NCBI RefSeq assembly: GCF_016583795.1
Contig: NZ_NRRS01000019.1
Coordinates: 1-59,869, forward strand
Direction of reading: 5' to 3'
DNA from: Rhabdochromatium marinum
GTDB lineage: Bacteria; Pseudomonadota; Gammaproteobacteria; Chromatiales; Chromatiaceae
Length of the DNA stretch: 59,869 bases
The position numbers were made by a program, and so were the translations under genes. Shown here piece after piece: positions 1 to 9,401 of the stretch (within the stretch, counting starts at the first letter, position 1; each line of letters starts with the position of its first letter). The notes under the pieces are model-generated. The model was not told where the DNA came from, did no database searches, and was given only the letters and a program-made list of their open reading frames with translations.

Positions 1-279
1 AGCCATTTCAATTCCTGCCCTTACGGGCCTAGTGACGGAGCCTTGCGGCTCGCTCCCCTCGGGAAGGTCTGCAACCGGCTCCCGCCTCACGGCAGCGATC
101 AGAACCTTCGGCGCTTTGCCTTTCACCCGCATGATCCTGATCTTCCAGTGTCCGGAACTGAGGAAGCATTCCGGAGTGGGTCTTGGCGACCTGTTGCAAA
201 CGCAGCGGGTTTTCACCGCTTTCCCTGGTCAACCCAGCTTGTCTTCACAAGCTCCGCCCTTCAAGGCGGGGTAGTTGAC
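1..279 (-). ncRNA. Candidate IscB-type omega RNA leading into an ORF cut by the window edge
   Basis: Read on the minus strand, this stretch is a chain of hairpins. An outer stem pairs GTTGAC (274-279) with GTCAAC (228-233). It encloses a TCCGCC/GGCGGGG hairpin (253-271) and a perfect GCTTGT-CTTC-ACAAGC hairpin (237-252). Further stems are AGCGG/CCGCT (204-220), a perfect 7-bp TCCGGAA/TTCCGGA stem (151-175), GAGCC/GGCTC (38-51) and GCCC/GGGC (17-28). It ends with AGGA (13-16) six bases before an ATG at 6-4 followed by an Ala codon. IscB genes often begin Met-Ala and have their omega RNA directly upstream, with the guide at its 5' end; here that would be the bases just above 279. The structure is seen; the IscB assignment is inference, because the protein lies outside the window. 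A remnant of an IS200/IS605-type end is the alternative. Confidence 0.45.
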
Positions 280-298
280 AGCAAAGGTTTAAACGCAC

Positions 299-326
299 AA
301 AAAAAGACCGACAAGGGTTGTCGATC
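299..326 (-). terminator. Rho-independent terminator of the sat-aprMBA operon
   Basis: On the minus strand a perfect 6-bp stem CGACAA/TTGTCG (309-314 with 318-323), loop of three, is followed after three bases by a run of seven T (305-299). It lies about 125 bases beyond the aprA stop and is oriented to stop apr transcription before the hairpin-rich element at the left edge. Confidence 0.75.
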
Positions 327-360
327 TCTCTTTCGCCAAGGATAAAGCACCTGACACCGG

Positions 361-424
361 CCGGAACCCCCGGATCAATCACGCAGATCAATCACGAGGA
401 TCACTCTCAATCAGGGGGTTCCGG
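361..424. repeat. Long inverted repeat around a GATCAATCACG direct repeat
   Basis: CCGGAACCCCC (361-371) pairs perfectly with GGGGGTTCCGG (414-424). The 42-base loop contains two copies of GATCAATCACG and a third degenerate copy. It lies in the 3' untranslated part of the apr transcript, between the aprA stop and the terminator. It could protect the mRNA 3' end; this is inference. Confidence 0.6.
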
Positions 425-452
425 GCCTTAGGTTAAGAACGCGCTGAATCCT

Positions 453-2315
453 CTAGGCCTCGACCAAGTGGTAACAGGGCGCCTTTTCCATGGTGTATTC
501 ACCGGTCTCGGGATCGCGACGCGAAACGGTCAGTACATGCCAGTTCTCGTCGTCCACCTTCATCGCATCACCGCGATAGTAGTAGCCCGGCCAGCGGGTT
601 TCCTTACGGAACAGGGTGTGCTGCATCACCGCCTCGGAGGTGAGATGGCGGTGCTTGAGTTCCCAGGCCCGCAGCAGCTCGTGGATGTTCTCCGCCGCGA
701 TTTTTTCCAAATCCTCTTCGAGGATTTTCATTTTCTTCAGACCAATGTTGAGCAGCTTCTCGTTGGTCATGTAGCTGACAGTCACACCACCGCAGTACTC
801 GTCCATCAGCTTCTGCAGACGATCGAGGCCCTGACGTGGATTGATGTAGTTCGGATTGACCGAGCCGGCGGTGATCTCATTGCGATAGACCCGGTAGTGT
901 TCCATCGGCTTGTAGATCTCTTCGCGACGGCGATTAATCTGCTCGTCGGACACGCGAATGCCCTCAGCCTTGCCATCGTCGATGTACTTGCACGCCGCCT
1001 TGGCCGCCAGACGCCCCTCGGTAAAGGAACCGGAAGAGAAGGCGTGCGGGGTGCCGCCAGCGGCATCACCGGCCCCAAACAGCCCCTCGACCGTGGTCAT
1101 ACGGTTGTAGCCCCAGAAGTACTCGGGTGGGGAAATATCCTCGGGGCCGGAGCACCAAGCGCCACAGCCGGTGGCGTGGGAGCCCATGACGTAAGGCTCG
1201 GAGGTGGTCAACTCGGGATTCTCGTTCTTCGGATCCACATCGGTAGCGGCCCAAAGCACCGCCTGACCGACAGTCATGCCGAGGAAGTTGTGCCAACCAA
1301 TTTCTTCCAGATGCGGATCCTGGAAGGCCTCCATGGTGACCATGTGAATCGGGCCGCGACCGGCATTGACCTCGTTGATCAGCGCATGGTTGCGCAGACA
1401 GGTCGGGATGGGGCGATGGGTGCGATGAGAGGCTTCTGGATCCAGATACTCCTTGCCAACCATTTCCTGCAATTGCGGCCACCAGTTGGACTCATACTCC
1501 TCGCCATTGCAGTTCTGAGTATAGGTCTTCAGATGCAGGAAGTAGGCACCAACCGGGCCATAGCCGTCTTTGAAACGCGCCAGCACGATGCGGTTTTCCA
1601 TCTGGGTCATCTTGGCACCGGCACCGATCAGCAGACCATAAGCCGAGCCGGAGGACCAAGGCGCGTACCAGACGCGACCGGCACCTTCGCCGACCGAACG
1701 CGGCTTGTAGATGTTGGAGGCACCGCCGGCAGCCACAATCACTGCCTTGGATTTGAAGACGTGATAGTTGCCGGTGCGGACATTGAAGCCCACAGCACCC
1801 GCCACGCGGTTGGCCTTGCCTTCATCCATCAGCAGATGGGTGACGCAGATGCGGTTGAATACCTTGTCAGCCGACTTCTTGGCCGCTTCGGCGACAATCG
1901 GCTTGTAGGATTCACCATGAATCATGATCTGCCAGCGACCTTCGCGCTGATAAGCGCCGGTCTTGGGATTGCGCATCAGCGGCAGGCCCCATTCCTCGAA
2001 CTGATGCACGGTGGAATCGACGTGGCGCGCCATGTCAAACAGCAGATCCTCACGTACCATGCCCATCAGGTCGATGCGCGCATAACGCACATGATCTTCC
2101 GGGTTGTTCTCGCCGAAACGAGTGCCCATGTAACAGTTAATGGCGTACAGACCCTGAGCCACGGCACCGGAGCGATCGATGTTGGCCTTCTCGGCAATGA
2201 CAATCTTTTTGTTCTTGCCCCAGTAGCGTGCCTCGAACGCAGCGCCCGTGCCGCCCAGTCCGGCGCCAGCGACCAGGATGTCGATGCCGTCTTCGATAAT
2301 TGTTTGATAAGCCAT
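453..2315 (-). CDS. aprA: Adenylylsulfate reductase alpha subunit (AprA)
   Basis: FAD-containing catalytic subunit of dissimilatory APS reductase. In sulfur oxidisers it runs in reverse and makes APS from sulfite and AMP in the cytoplasm. The 620-residue length is normal for AprA. The N-terminal Rossmann motif GAGLGGTGAA lies near residues 17-26. The body has the family's Trp- and Arg-rich segments, for example around VWYAPWSSGSAYGLL. Its ATG shares the A with the aprB stop (TGATG), so the two are translationally coupled. It is the last gene of sat-aprM-aprB-aprA and is followed by a terminator near 299-326. Nothing looks broken. Apr enzymes occur in both sulfate reducers and sulfur oxidisers. 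The AprM gene and the gammaproteobacterial neighbours point to the oxidising type. Confidence 0.97.
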   Translation of the reverse strand: MAYQTIIEDGIDILVAGAGLGGTGAAFEARYWGKNKKIVIAEKANIDRSGAVAQGLYAINCYMGTRFGENNPEDHVRYARIDLMGMVREDLLFDMARHVDSTVHQFEEWGLPLMRNPKTGAYQREGRWQIMIHGESYKPIVAEAAKKSADKVFNRICVTHLLMDEGKANRVAGAVGFNVRTGNYHVFKSKAVIVAAGGASNIYKPRSVGEGAGRVWYAPWSSGSAYGLLIGAGAKMTQMENRIVLARFKDGYGPVGAYFLHLKTYTQNCNGEEYESNWWPQLQEMVGKEYLDPEASHRTHRPIPTCLRNHALINEVNAGRGPIHMVTMEAFQDPHLEEIGWHNFLGMTVGQAVLWAATDVDPKNENPELTTSEPYVMGSHATGCGAWCSGPEDISPPEYFWGYNRMTTVEGLFGAGDAAGGTPHAFSSGSFTEGRLAAKAACKYIDDGKAEGIRVSDEQINRRREEIYKPMEHYRVYRNEITAGSVNPNYINPRQGLDRLQKLMDEYCGGVTVSYMTNEKLLNIGLKKMKILEEDLEKIAAENIHELLRAWELKHRHLTSEAVMQHTLFRKETRWPGYYYRGDAMKVDDENWHVLTVSRRDPETGEYTMEKAPCYHLVEA

Positions 2316-2797
2316 CAGTAGTACACCCCGTCTTTCATCTTCAGGCCATTGGATTCGAGCGTGTGCAGATCGCCATCATCAAGACGAATGTACTTGGGCT
2401 CGTTGAACAGCAGCTGGCTGTCGCGCATCTCCTGGCTGGGTTCGGACTGATCCGCAAGCTGGGGAATCTCCTGCCCCCAAGGCTTGGTGGTGATGGGCGC
2501 GAGCAGGTTCATGTCCTTCTCGCCATTGCGGAAGATAATCCGCCAGGCAATGACGCCCTTTTCCTCGTCGCGGCGCACCCGCACCGAGTGACCCAGTGGA
2601 GCAAAGTCGGCATAGCCGCGCACATCAATGGCGTTGTGCGGACAGGCCTTGACGCAGGAGTAGCACTCCCAGCACATGTTGGGTTCAATGTTGTAGGCAC
2701 GGCGGACAACATCGTCAATGTGCATGATGTCCGAGGGGCAAATATCGACGCACTGGCCACAACCGTCGCAGCGAGTCATATAAACAAATGTTGGCAT
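2315..2797 (-). CDS. aprB: Adenylylsulfate reductase beta subunit (AprB)
   Basis: Iron-sulfur subunit of APS reductase that passes electrons between AprA and its partner. It is 160 residues long, typical for the family. Two ferredoxin-type cluster motifs are visible near the N terminus: CDGCGQCVDICP (about residues 10-21) and CWECYSCVKACP (about 42-53). Together they supply the eight cysteines for two [4Fe-4S] clusters. The C-terminal half is the AprB-specific tail that wraps around AprA. A good ribosome site (GAGGA) precedes the ATG. The gene starts 10 bases after aprM and its stop overlaps the aprA start. Confidence 0.97.
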   Translation of the reverse strand: MPTFVYMTRCDGCGQCVDICPSDIMHIDDVVRRAYNIEPNMCWECYSCVKACPHNAIDVRGYADFAPLGHSVRVRRDEEKGVIAWRIIFRNGEKDMNLLAPITTKPWGQEIPQLADQSEPSQEMRDSQLLFNEPKYIRLDDGDLHTLESNGLKMKDGVYY

Positions 2798-2807
2798 CTT
2801 TTTGTCC

Positions 2808-3677
2808 TCAGTAGTGGTTCGGCGCTTCGCGCTTGATTCCCAGACCCATGTAAGGCGGTTTCTCGCCCATGTATTCAGGAATGTCCGGATAGCGCTCTTT
2901 CACGACCGGATCGGTCAGCTCAGGTAGCTCAGGCAGTTTGTCGAGCGAGCCATCGGCCTTAGCCACTTTTTTCTGGAAAGCGGCGGCGGGCTTGAAGAAC
3001 ATATGCGCGAACTTGGACCACAGCACGGTGCTAAACAGGGTTGTCGAAGCTGCAATAAAGAAAAAGCAGGCGATGCCACCGATGACGCCCAGACCGAACA
3101 GTGACCAGATCAGGGCAAAGCCGGCCATCAGCAGCAGCGAGACGATGAAGATGTCAGACTGATGCACTTCGTACCACTGGTGGCCCTCGGAGCGTACATC
3201 GGCGCGAATCTTGAACCAGAACCAGTAGCCACCCACGCAGATGGACACTGCACCTGCATGCCACAGCAGTGAGGTGAGCGCCCAGGATTGCCCCTCGGCG
3301 GCTGGCAGGCCAAAAATCATTGAAGCGGTCGTCAGCACAAAGACGATAAAGCCATACATCATCATCAGATGCGATTTGCGCCGATCCGGATTTTCGAATT
3401 CGCCTGAGGACAAGACCTCGTGCTTAATGGTGCCGATAGCGATGCTCAGCTTCTCGGCGCTGCTGACCTCACGCTTGGCCAGCTTTTTAAGCGACTGGCC
3501 TTTCTCAAAAAAATACTGTGCGCTTTTTTTATGTTTAACATCGAGCAAGGTGCCGCCGATGACCAGAAGGACCATAAGAACGACATAGGCCTGCATCACG
3601 CCAGGCGGAATGATCGTCGCAAGTTCGACGAAAGGATTGCTAGTAATCATTGCTTTGTGGGTCTCCGTTAGCTGCAT
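2808..3677 (-). CDS. aprM: APS reductase membrane anchor (AprM)
   Basis: Membrane protein of 289 residues with about five hydrophobic segments (roughly residues 25-45, 105-130, 140-155, 175-205 and 205-225) and a charged, proline-rich C-terminal tail. In Chromatiaceae, AprM is encoded beside AprBA and is thought to link the soluble reductase to the quinone pool, in place of the QmoABC complex. The position, between sat and aprB in one direction, supports that call. The ATG at 3677 has no clear ribosome site. An ATG nine codons later (3650) has GGAG about 12 bases upstream and could be the real start. The 105-base gap after sat may hold an internal promoter. Confidence 0.88.
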   Translation of the reverse strand: MQLTETHKAMITSNPFVELATIIPPGVMQAYVVLMVLLVIGGTLLDVKHKKSAQYFFEKGQSLKKLAKREVSSAEKLSIAIGTIKHEVLSSGEFENPDRRKSHLMMMYGFIVFVLTTASMIFGLPAAEGQSWALTSLLWHAGAVSICVGGYWFWFKIRADVRSEGHQWYEVHQSDIFIVSLLLMAGFALIWSLFGLGVIGGIACFFFIAASTTLFSTVLWSKFAHMFFKPAAAFQKKVAKADGSLDKLPELPELTDPVVKERYPDIPEYMGEKPPYMGLGIKREAPNHY

Positions 3678-3782
3678 GCGGTTGCCGCCGCATTATTCTA
3701 TTACAAATTAACGAAATGCCTATCGACCGAGATCAACTAAATGCCCTGCAAGCGTTGACATCGGCCAACCGCGACTGGGACA

Positions 3783-4970
3783 TCAGCCCAGCGACTGATA
3801 GTAGTCCATGAGAATCTGCGCCACCTCAGGTCGGGAGAACTCCGACGGCGGGGCCTCACCCTGGCCAAGCATCTCACGCACCCGGGTGCCGGACAGCAGA
3901 ACAAAGTCCTCCTTGGCGTGATCCGGCGCGTCGCGCATCATCACCACCCGATCGAGCTTCTTGGAATAGGCAGTGTGATCGGCGCGGAAGATCTCAATCG
4001 CCAGCGCATCGGCCGGAACTTCCTCATCGAAAATGCTCTGTGCATCGAAGGGACCATAGTAGTCACCCACCCCGGCATGATCCCGCCCAATAATGAAATG
4101 GGTTGCGCCCATGTTCTGGCGGAAATAAGCATGCAACACCGCCTCGCGCGGGCCGGCATAGAGCATGTCGAAACCATAGCCGGTGATCATCACGCTGTTG
4201 GGCGGGAAATACAGCTCGGCCATCTTACGAATGGACGCATCGCGCACCGGTGCCGGAATATCACCCGGTTTGAGCTTGCCCAGCAGCATGTGAATGACCA
4301 CACCATCGGCCTGCACGGCTTCCATGGCCATTTTGCACAGCTCTTCGTGGGCCCGGTGCATGGGATTGCGGGTCTGGAAGGCAACGACCTTGTTCCAGCC
4401 ATGCTCATGGATCTCGTTGCGAATCTCCACCGCAGTGCGGAAGGTATCCGGGAAATCAGCCTGGAAGTAGGAGAAATTCAACACCTGAATCGCTCCGGAG
4501 ACCGCCAGCCGCCCCTGGCTGTTAAAGGTCTTCACCCCCGGATGCTCTGGATCGGCAGTGCGATAGACCTTGTCGGTCATCAGCGCCATCTGCTCATCCG
4601 AGACCTTCTCGATAGCGGCAACCTCCATCACCGCCAGCACCGGATGCCCTTCGACATTGGGATCGCGCAAGGCGATGCGCTCGGCTCCGGCAATAGCATC
4701 GGTGGATTCCAACAGACAGAGAATCGGCACCGGGAAGAAACGCCCATCGGTCATGGTCATGGACTCGGCGACGCTGAGCGCATCGGCCAGATTCATGAAA
4801 CCCTCGAGCGGACTGAAATACCCAGCCCCCAGCATGACCGCATTGCCGGCGGTCTGGGAACTGACGACCACCGAGGGCAGCGACTCGGCCTCCTGCAGGA
4901 GGCGGTGGTGCTGCTCAGGGTCATAGACAAAACGCGGCTGAAGCTCATCGGAGCCGATGGGTTTGATCAT
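3783..4970 (-). CDS. sat: Sulfate adenylyltransferase (ATP sulfurylase), dissimilatory type
   Basis: In sulfur oxidation this enzyme converts APS and pyrophosphate to sulfate and ATP, the last, energy-conserving step after AprBA. The product is 395 residues. Visible motifs are QTRNPMHRAHEEL (the nucleotide-binding HxxH-type site) and GRDHAGVGDYYG, both diagnostic of homo-oligomeric ATP sulfurylase. The ATG at 4970 is chosen because GGGAGG lies just upstream and the encoded start MIKPIGSDEL fits the family; the frame stays open 29 codons further up, which is not needed. It is the first gene of the sat-aprMBA operon and is divergent from valS, so the 256-base gap to 5226 must hold both promoters. 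Confidence 0.96.
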   Translation of the reverse strand: MIKPIGSDELQPRFVYDPEQHHRLLQEAESLPSVVVSSQTAGNAVMLGAGYFSPLEGFMNLADALSVAESMTMTDGRFFPVPILCLLESTDAIAGAERIALRDPNVEGHPVLAVMEVAAIEKVSDEQMALMTDKVYRTADPEHPGVKTFNSQGRLAVSGAIQVLNFSYFQADFPDTFRTAVEIRNEIHEHGWNKVVAFQTRNPMHRAHEELCKMAMEAVQADGVVIHMLLGKLKPGDIPAPVRDASIRKMAELYFPPNSVMITGYGFDMLYAGPREAVLHAYFRQNMGATHFIIGRDHAGVGDYYGPFDAQSIFDEEVPADALAIEIFRADHTAYSKKLDRVVMMRDAPDHAKEDFVLLSGTRVREMLGQGEAPPSEFSRPEVAQILMDYYQSLG

Positions 4971-5226
4971 GCGTAGCCTCCCGGGAATGGAAAGAATCTT
5001 ATTTAAGGATGCTCGGAACCTGGTTCCCGATGCCAGACTCTGACAACCAGGCAACATAGCAAAAATCCGGATGATTTGGGTGGGAATTTGCCCTTGGCGG
5101 CGTACAGCCTAGCCGTTTCGTTGCATCACTCAGTCCAGCCATAGGTTCGGGCTGGCGCGTCGGTCGGTTATACTTTAGCTTTCCTGACCTCAATCGCTCA
5201 GTCCATCCGCCGGTTTTCCATTTAAC

Positions 5227-8073
5227 ATGCTCGAAAAAAACTACGACCCCCAGCACATCGAAGGCTCCTGGTACAAACGCTGGGAATCCGCCGGTTATTT
5301 TGCCCCCCGTCCTGCAAACGACGACGCCACCGGCCAGCCTTACTGCATTATGATCCCACCACCCAATGTGACCGGCAGCTTGCACATGGGGCATGGGTTT
5401 AACAACACCGTCATGGACACCCTGATCCGCTATCGGCGCATGACCGGTGAGCAAACACTGTGGCAACCTGGCACGGATCACGCCGGCATCGCCACCCAGA
5501 TGGTGGTGGAGCGCCAGCTTGAAGCTGAAGGCAAGACGCGCCATGACCTGGGGCGCGACACCTTTATTGAACGGGTGTGGGATTGGAAGGGCGAATCCGG
5601 CGGGACCATTACCCGGCAGCTGCGCCGGCTCGGCTCCTCGCTCGACTGGGAACACGAGCGTTTTACCATGGACGAGGGCCTGTCCACCGCCGTGCGTGAA
5701 GTCTTCGTGCGGCTGTTCGAGGAAGGGCTGATTTATCGCGGCAAGCGGCTGGTGAACTGGGACCCGGTGCTGCACACGGCGGTATCCGATCTGGAGGTGC
5801 TGTCGGAGGAAGAATCCGGCCATATGTGGGACATCCGCTACCCGCTGACCAATGGTACCGGCAGCCTGACGGTGTCCACCACCCGCCCCGAGACCCTGCT
5901 CGGCGACTGCGCCGTGGCAGTTAATCCGGAGGACGAGCGCTACAAGCACCTAATTGGCGAGTTCGTCGAGCTGCCACTGACCGGGCGACATATTCCGGTG
6001 ATTGCCGATGTACATGCCGACCCGGAGCTTGGGACCGGCTGCGTGAAAATTACCCCGGCGCATGACTTCAACGACCATCAGGTCTGGCTGCGCCATCGCG
6101 ACGAGAGTGCCATTGCCGATCAGCCCCATGGCGGCCTGATCAATGTGCTGACCGCGAGCGCCGCGATCCGCGACAACACACCCGAGGAAGGCGCGCTGAT
6201 TCCACCGACCTATGTCGGCCTCGACCGCTACGAAGCGCGCAAGCAAATGCTCACTGACCTGGAAACCGCCGGATTGCTAGCTGCAACTCATAATCACAAG
6301 CTGATGGTGCCGCGCGGCGATCGCTCCGGCGCGGTGATCGAGCCTTTCCTGACCGACCAATGGTATGTGCGTGTCGGGCCACTGGCGGAGCCGGCCATCC
6401 GCGCAGTCGAGGACGGGCACATTCGCTTTTACCCGGACAACTGGAAGAACACCTATTTCGAGTGGATGCGCAACATCCAGGACTGGTGCATCAGCCGCCA
6501 AATCTGGTGGGGCCATCGCATTCCGGCCTGGTACGACGCCGAGGGCAATATTTACGTCGGTCGCAACGAGGCTGAGGTCCGCGCGCGCCATGACCTGCCT
6601 GCTGCACTGGAACTGACCCAGGATCCGGACGTGCTGGACACTTGGTTCAGCTCCGCGCTCTGGCCCTTCTCCACGCTCGGCTGGCCCGAGCAGACCGAGC
6701 GCTTGCAGACCTTCTACCCCACTGCGGTGCTGATCACCGGCTTCGACATCATCTTCTTCTGGGTAGCACGGATGATTATGATGGGCATGAAGTTCATGAA
6801 CGCTGTGCCCTTCCGCGATGTCTACATTCATGGCCTGGTGCGGGATGCCCAGGGCAATAAGATGTCCAAATCCAAGGGCAATGTACTGGATCCGATTGAT
6901 TTGATCGACGGCATTGAGCTCGAGCCCCTGGTGGAAAAACGCACCGGCGGGCTGATGCAGACCCATATCGCCGAGAAAATCGCCCAGCAGACCCGCAAGG
7001 ACTACCCGGAGGGCATCCCCAGCTTCGGCACCGATGCACTGCGCTTTACCTTTGCCGCACTCGCCTCGACCGGGCGCGACATCAAGTTCGACCTCGGACG
7101 CATTGAGGGTTATCGCAATTTTTGCAACAAGCTATGGAATGCGGCTCGCTTCATTCTGATGAACACCGAGAGCCACGACTGTGGCCGCGCCAACGAACCC
7201 ATCGAGCTGACCAGCGCCGACCGCTGGATTCGCGCACGGCTGAACACCACCACCGCGCAAGTACGTGAGGCGCTGGAGGGCTATCGCCTGGATCTGGCCG
7301 CCCAGGCACTCTATGAGTTTACCTGGAACCAGTTCTGCGACTGGTATCTGGAGCTGTGCAAACCGGTGTTGAACAACCCGGAAGCCAGCGCGGCGACCAA
7401 ACGCGGCACCCGCCAGACCCTGGTGCGCACCCTGGAGGCACTGCTGCGGCTGCTGCACCCCATCATGCCCTTTATCACCGAGGAGATCTGGCAGAAAGTG
7501 CATACCCTGGCCGGCCAGCCGGGCGAAACCATCATGCTGGCACCTTACCCCAGCGCGGATGCCAGCCTAGCCGCATCCGACACTGATGCTGGGGCCAGCG
7601 CCGAGATCGAATGGGTACAGGCCTTTATTTTGGGGGTGCGCCGCATCAAGGGCGAGATGAACATCCCACCGGGCAAGCCGCTGCCGGTGCTGATTGCCAA
7701 CGCCAGCGCCAAGGATCGCGCGCGCTTAAGCTCCGCCCGCGCTTATCTGGATTTTCTCGCCCGCACCGAATCCATTACCCTGCTTGAGGATGAAAGCCAG
7801 GCACCCGAGGCCGCCATCGCCCTGGTTGGTGAGATGAAACTCCTGATCCCCCTGGCCGGACTGATCGACAAGGACGCGGAGCTCGCGCGCCTGGACAAGG
7901 AAATTGCCAAACTCGCAGCCGACTTACAACGCATCGGCGGCAAGCTCGAAAATCCCAACTTCCGGGACAAGGCGCCGGCGGCGGTGGTCGAGAAAGAACG
8001 CCAACGCCTGAGCGAGCAACAGGCTGCGCTGGCGCAACTGCAATCCCAGCGCGAGCGCATTGGTCAGTTGTAG
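5227..8073 (+). CDS. valS: Valyl-tRNA synthetase
   Basis: Class Ia aminoacyl-tRNA synthetase charging tRNA-Val with ATP in the cytoplasm. The 948-residue protein has the HIGH-type motif as HMGHG (about residues 53-57) within [14 protein letters not shown], the large editing domain in the middle, and KMSKSKGN for the second ATP-binding motif (about 546-553). The C-terminal charged segment is the expected tRNA-binding coiled coil. It starts 257 bases from the divergent sat. A diguanylate cyclase gene follows 18 bases after its stop and may be co-transcribed. Confidence 0.97.
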   Translation: MLEKNYDPQHIEGSWYKRWESAGYFAPRPANDDATGQPYCIMIPPPNVTGSLHMGHGFNNTVMDTLIRYRRMTGEQTLWQPGTDHAGIATQMVVERQLEAEGKTRHDLGRDTFIERVWDWKGESGGTITRQLRRLGSSLDWEHERFTMDEGLSTAVREVFVRLFEEGLIYRGKRLVNWDPVLHTAVSDLEVLSEEESGHMWDIRYPLTNGTGSLTVSTTRPETLLGDCAVAVNPEDERYKHLIGEFVELPLTGRHIPVIADVHADPELGTGCVKITPAHDFNDHQVWLRHRDESAIADQPHGGLINVLTASAAIRDNTPEEGALIPPTYVGLDRYEARKQMLTDLETAGLLAATHNHKLMVPRGDRSGAVIEPFLTDQWYVRVGPLAEPAIRAVEDGHIRFYPDNWKNTYFEWMRNIQDWCISRQIWWGHRIPAWYDAEGNIYVGRNEAEVRARHDLPAALELTQDPDVLDTWFSSALWPFSTLGWPEQTERLQTFYPTAVLITGFDIIFFWVARMIMMGMKFMNAVPFRDVYIHGLVRDAQGNKMSKSKGNVLDPIDLIDGIELEPLVEKRTGGLMQTHIAEKIAQQTRKDYPEGIPSFGTDALRFTFAALASTGRDIKFDLGRIEGYRNFCNKLWNAARFILMNTESHDCGRANEPIELTSADRWIRARLNTTTAQVREALEGYRLDLAAQALYEFTWNQFCDWYLELCKPVLNNPEASAATKRGTRQTLVRTLEALLRLLHPIMPFITEEIWQKVHTLAGQPGETIMLAPYPSADASLAASDTDAGASAEIEWVQAFILGVRRIKGEMNIPPGKPLPVLIANASAKDRARLSSARAYLDFLARTESITLLEDESQAPEAAIALVGEMKLLIPLAGLIDKDAELARLDKEIAKLAADLQRIGGKLENPNFRDKAPAAVVEKERQRLSEQQAALAQLQSQRERIGQL

Positions 8074-8091
8074 ACGTCTCCAAACGCCATT

Positions 8092-9174
8092 GTGAACCTG
8101 TCCAAGAACACCTCATCTAGCACGCAAGGCGCTCGATGCATTTCCACCATCACGGTGGTCGATTCGCTCGCCGAGATCACCCGCTATCAGGATCGGGAAC
8201 TCCTCGAGCGCAGTCTGGCCATTACTCTGTCGGAACTCTTCCCGACTGAGATCTTTCGGCTGTTCCGCATCGCCATGAGCGAGCATCGCATCCGGGCGGC
8301 GCTGGCCGCCTATGCTCATGATGGCGTCATCGTCTCGGAACTGAATCAGAAACAGTACCAGCTCTCCGAGTCGCTGCTCAGCGCGGTCGCCAAAGCCATT
8401 GAAAGCCGCTCGGTGATTGAACAACCTGAGCAACGCAACGGAGTCATACACATTATATACCCGCTGTATGATAAGCACGAGGATGTCTATGGCGTGCTGC
8501 TGCAACTGACCCAAGAACCGAACTTCAACAGTCAGCGCCTGACCTATGGCCTGTTGCGCATCTACTCCAACTATCTCGCGCTGCTTGAAGATAGCCGCAG
8601 GGACCGCCTGACTAACCTGCTCAATCGCCAAACACTCGACACCGAAATCACCAAGCGGATCATCGCCTATACCCAACTCGATGAGACAGCGCAGGCCAAG
8701 CGCCGCAACGCTGACAAGGTATGCGCCTGGCTAGCGATTGTGGACGCCGACCATTTCAAGCACATCAACGACAACTGGGGACATCTCTATGGCGATGAGG
8801 TGCTGATCCTGCTTGCACGTCTGCTCGAAAAGATTTTTCGTCAGGAAGATATGATCTTCCGCTACGGTGGTGAGGAATTTGTAGTGCTCTTTCAGGCTCC
8901 TGATCGAGAGACGGCGTTTAATGTCTGCGAGCGTGCGCGGCAGACCATCGAGCAGCACGCATTCCCTGCGGTTGGCTCAGTCACCGTCAGCATCGGCACC
9001 ACCGCAATTGGCACCCAGGAAGGGGTTTCCATGGTCATTGACGAAGCCGACAAAGCGCTCTACTACGCCAAGGAACATGGCCGCAACCGGGTTTGTTTTT
9101 TCACTGATCTGGTTGAGCAAGGGCTGATTGCCGCCAAAGAAGCATTCAGCAGCGGCGGCGTGGATTTTTTCTAG
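8092..9174 (+). CDS. Diguanylate cyclase with N-terminal GAF-like region
   Basis: Soluble protein of 360 residues, with a GAF-like sensory region (about 15-165) followed by a GGDEF domain that would make cyclic di-GMP from two GTP. The active-site signature is GGEEF (259-263), a functional variant. An inhibitory I-site RQED (250-253) sits exactly five residues before it, so product feedback is likely. No membrane segment is visible, so the signal is probably cytoplasmic. The start used is GTG at 8092, because the nearest ATG is in another frame. It follows valS by 18 bases and has no partner gene nearby. Confidence 0.85.
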   Translation: MNLSKNTSSSTQGARCISTITVVDSLAEITRYQDRELLERSLAITLSELFPTEIFRLFRIAMSEHRIRAALAAYAHDGVIVSELNQKQYQLSESLLSAVAKAIESRSVIEQPEQRNGVIHIIYPLYDKHEDVYGVLLQLTQEPNFNSQRLTYGLLRIYSNYLALLEDSRRDRLTNLLNRQTLDTEITKRIIAYTQLDETAQAKRRNADKVCAWLAIVDADHFKHINDNWGHLYGDEVLILLARLLEKIFRQEDMIFRYGGEEFVVLFQAPDRETAFNVCERARQTIEQHAFPAVGSVTVSIGTTAIGTQEGVSMVIDEADKALYYAKEHGRNRVCFFTDLVEQGLIAAKEAFSSGGVDFF

Positions 9175-9401
9175 CTGCTCTAGCTGCACATCTCCGGAAC
9201 AGGTTTCCCCGCGCTCATTGGGCGCTTGCCAAGGCGTTGGTGTCCCTGCCCGAGGGTCGCTGAAACCACCACCCGATGCGATTGGCTTTCCGCTTTGGGG
9301 CCGGTATCGCGCATAATGGGCCAAATTCATTTGCGCATGCACGGCATTGCTCCCTTGGCGACGCCTTCTCAGTGCAGCGTCCTTGCGGCAGGATTTATAG
9401 G

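Noticed and set aside
361-424. GATCAATCACG repeats considered as a CRISPR or regulator array
   Set aside because: Only two good copies, 13-14 bases apart, inside a larger stem.
468-2321. 617-codon open frame opposite aprA
   Set aside because: It mirrors aprA over its full length, matches no family, and results from high GC content on the complementary strand.
4999-5949. 316-codon minus-strand frame over the valS start and its promoter region
   Set aside because: Antisense to valS; the sequence is low in recognisable domains and valS is certain.
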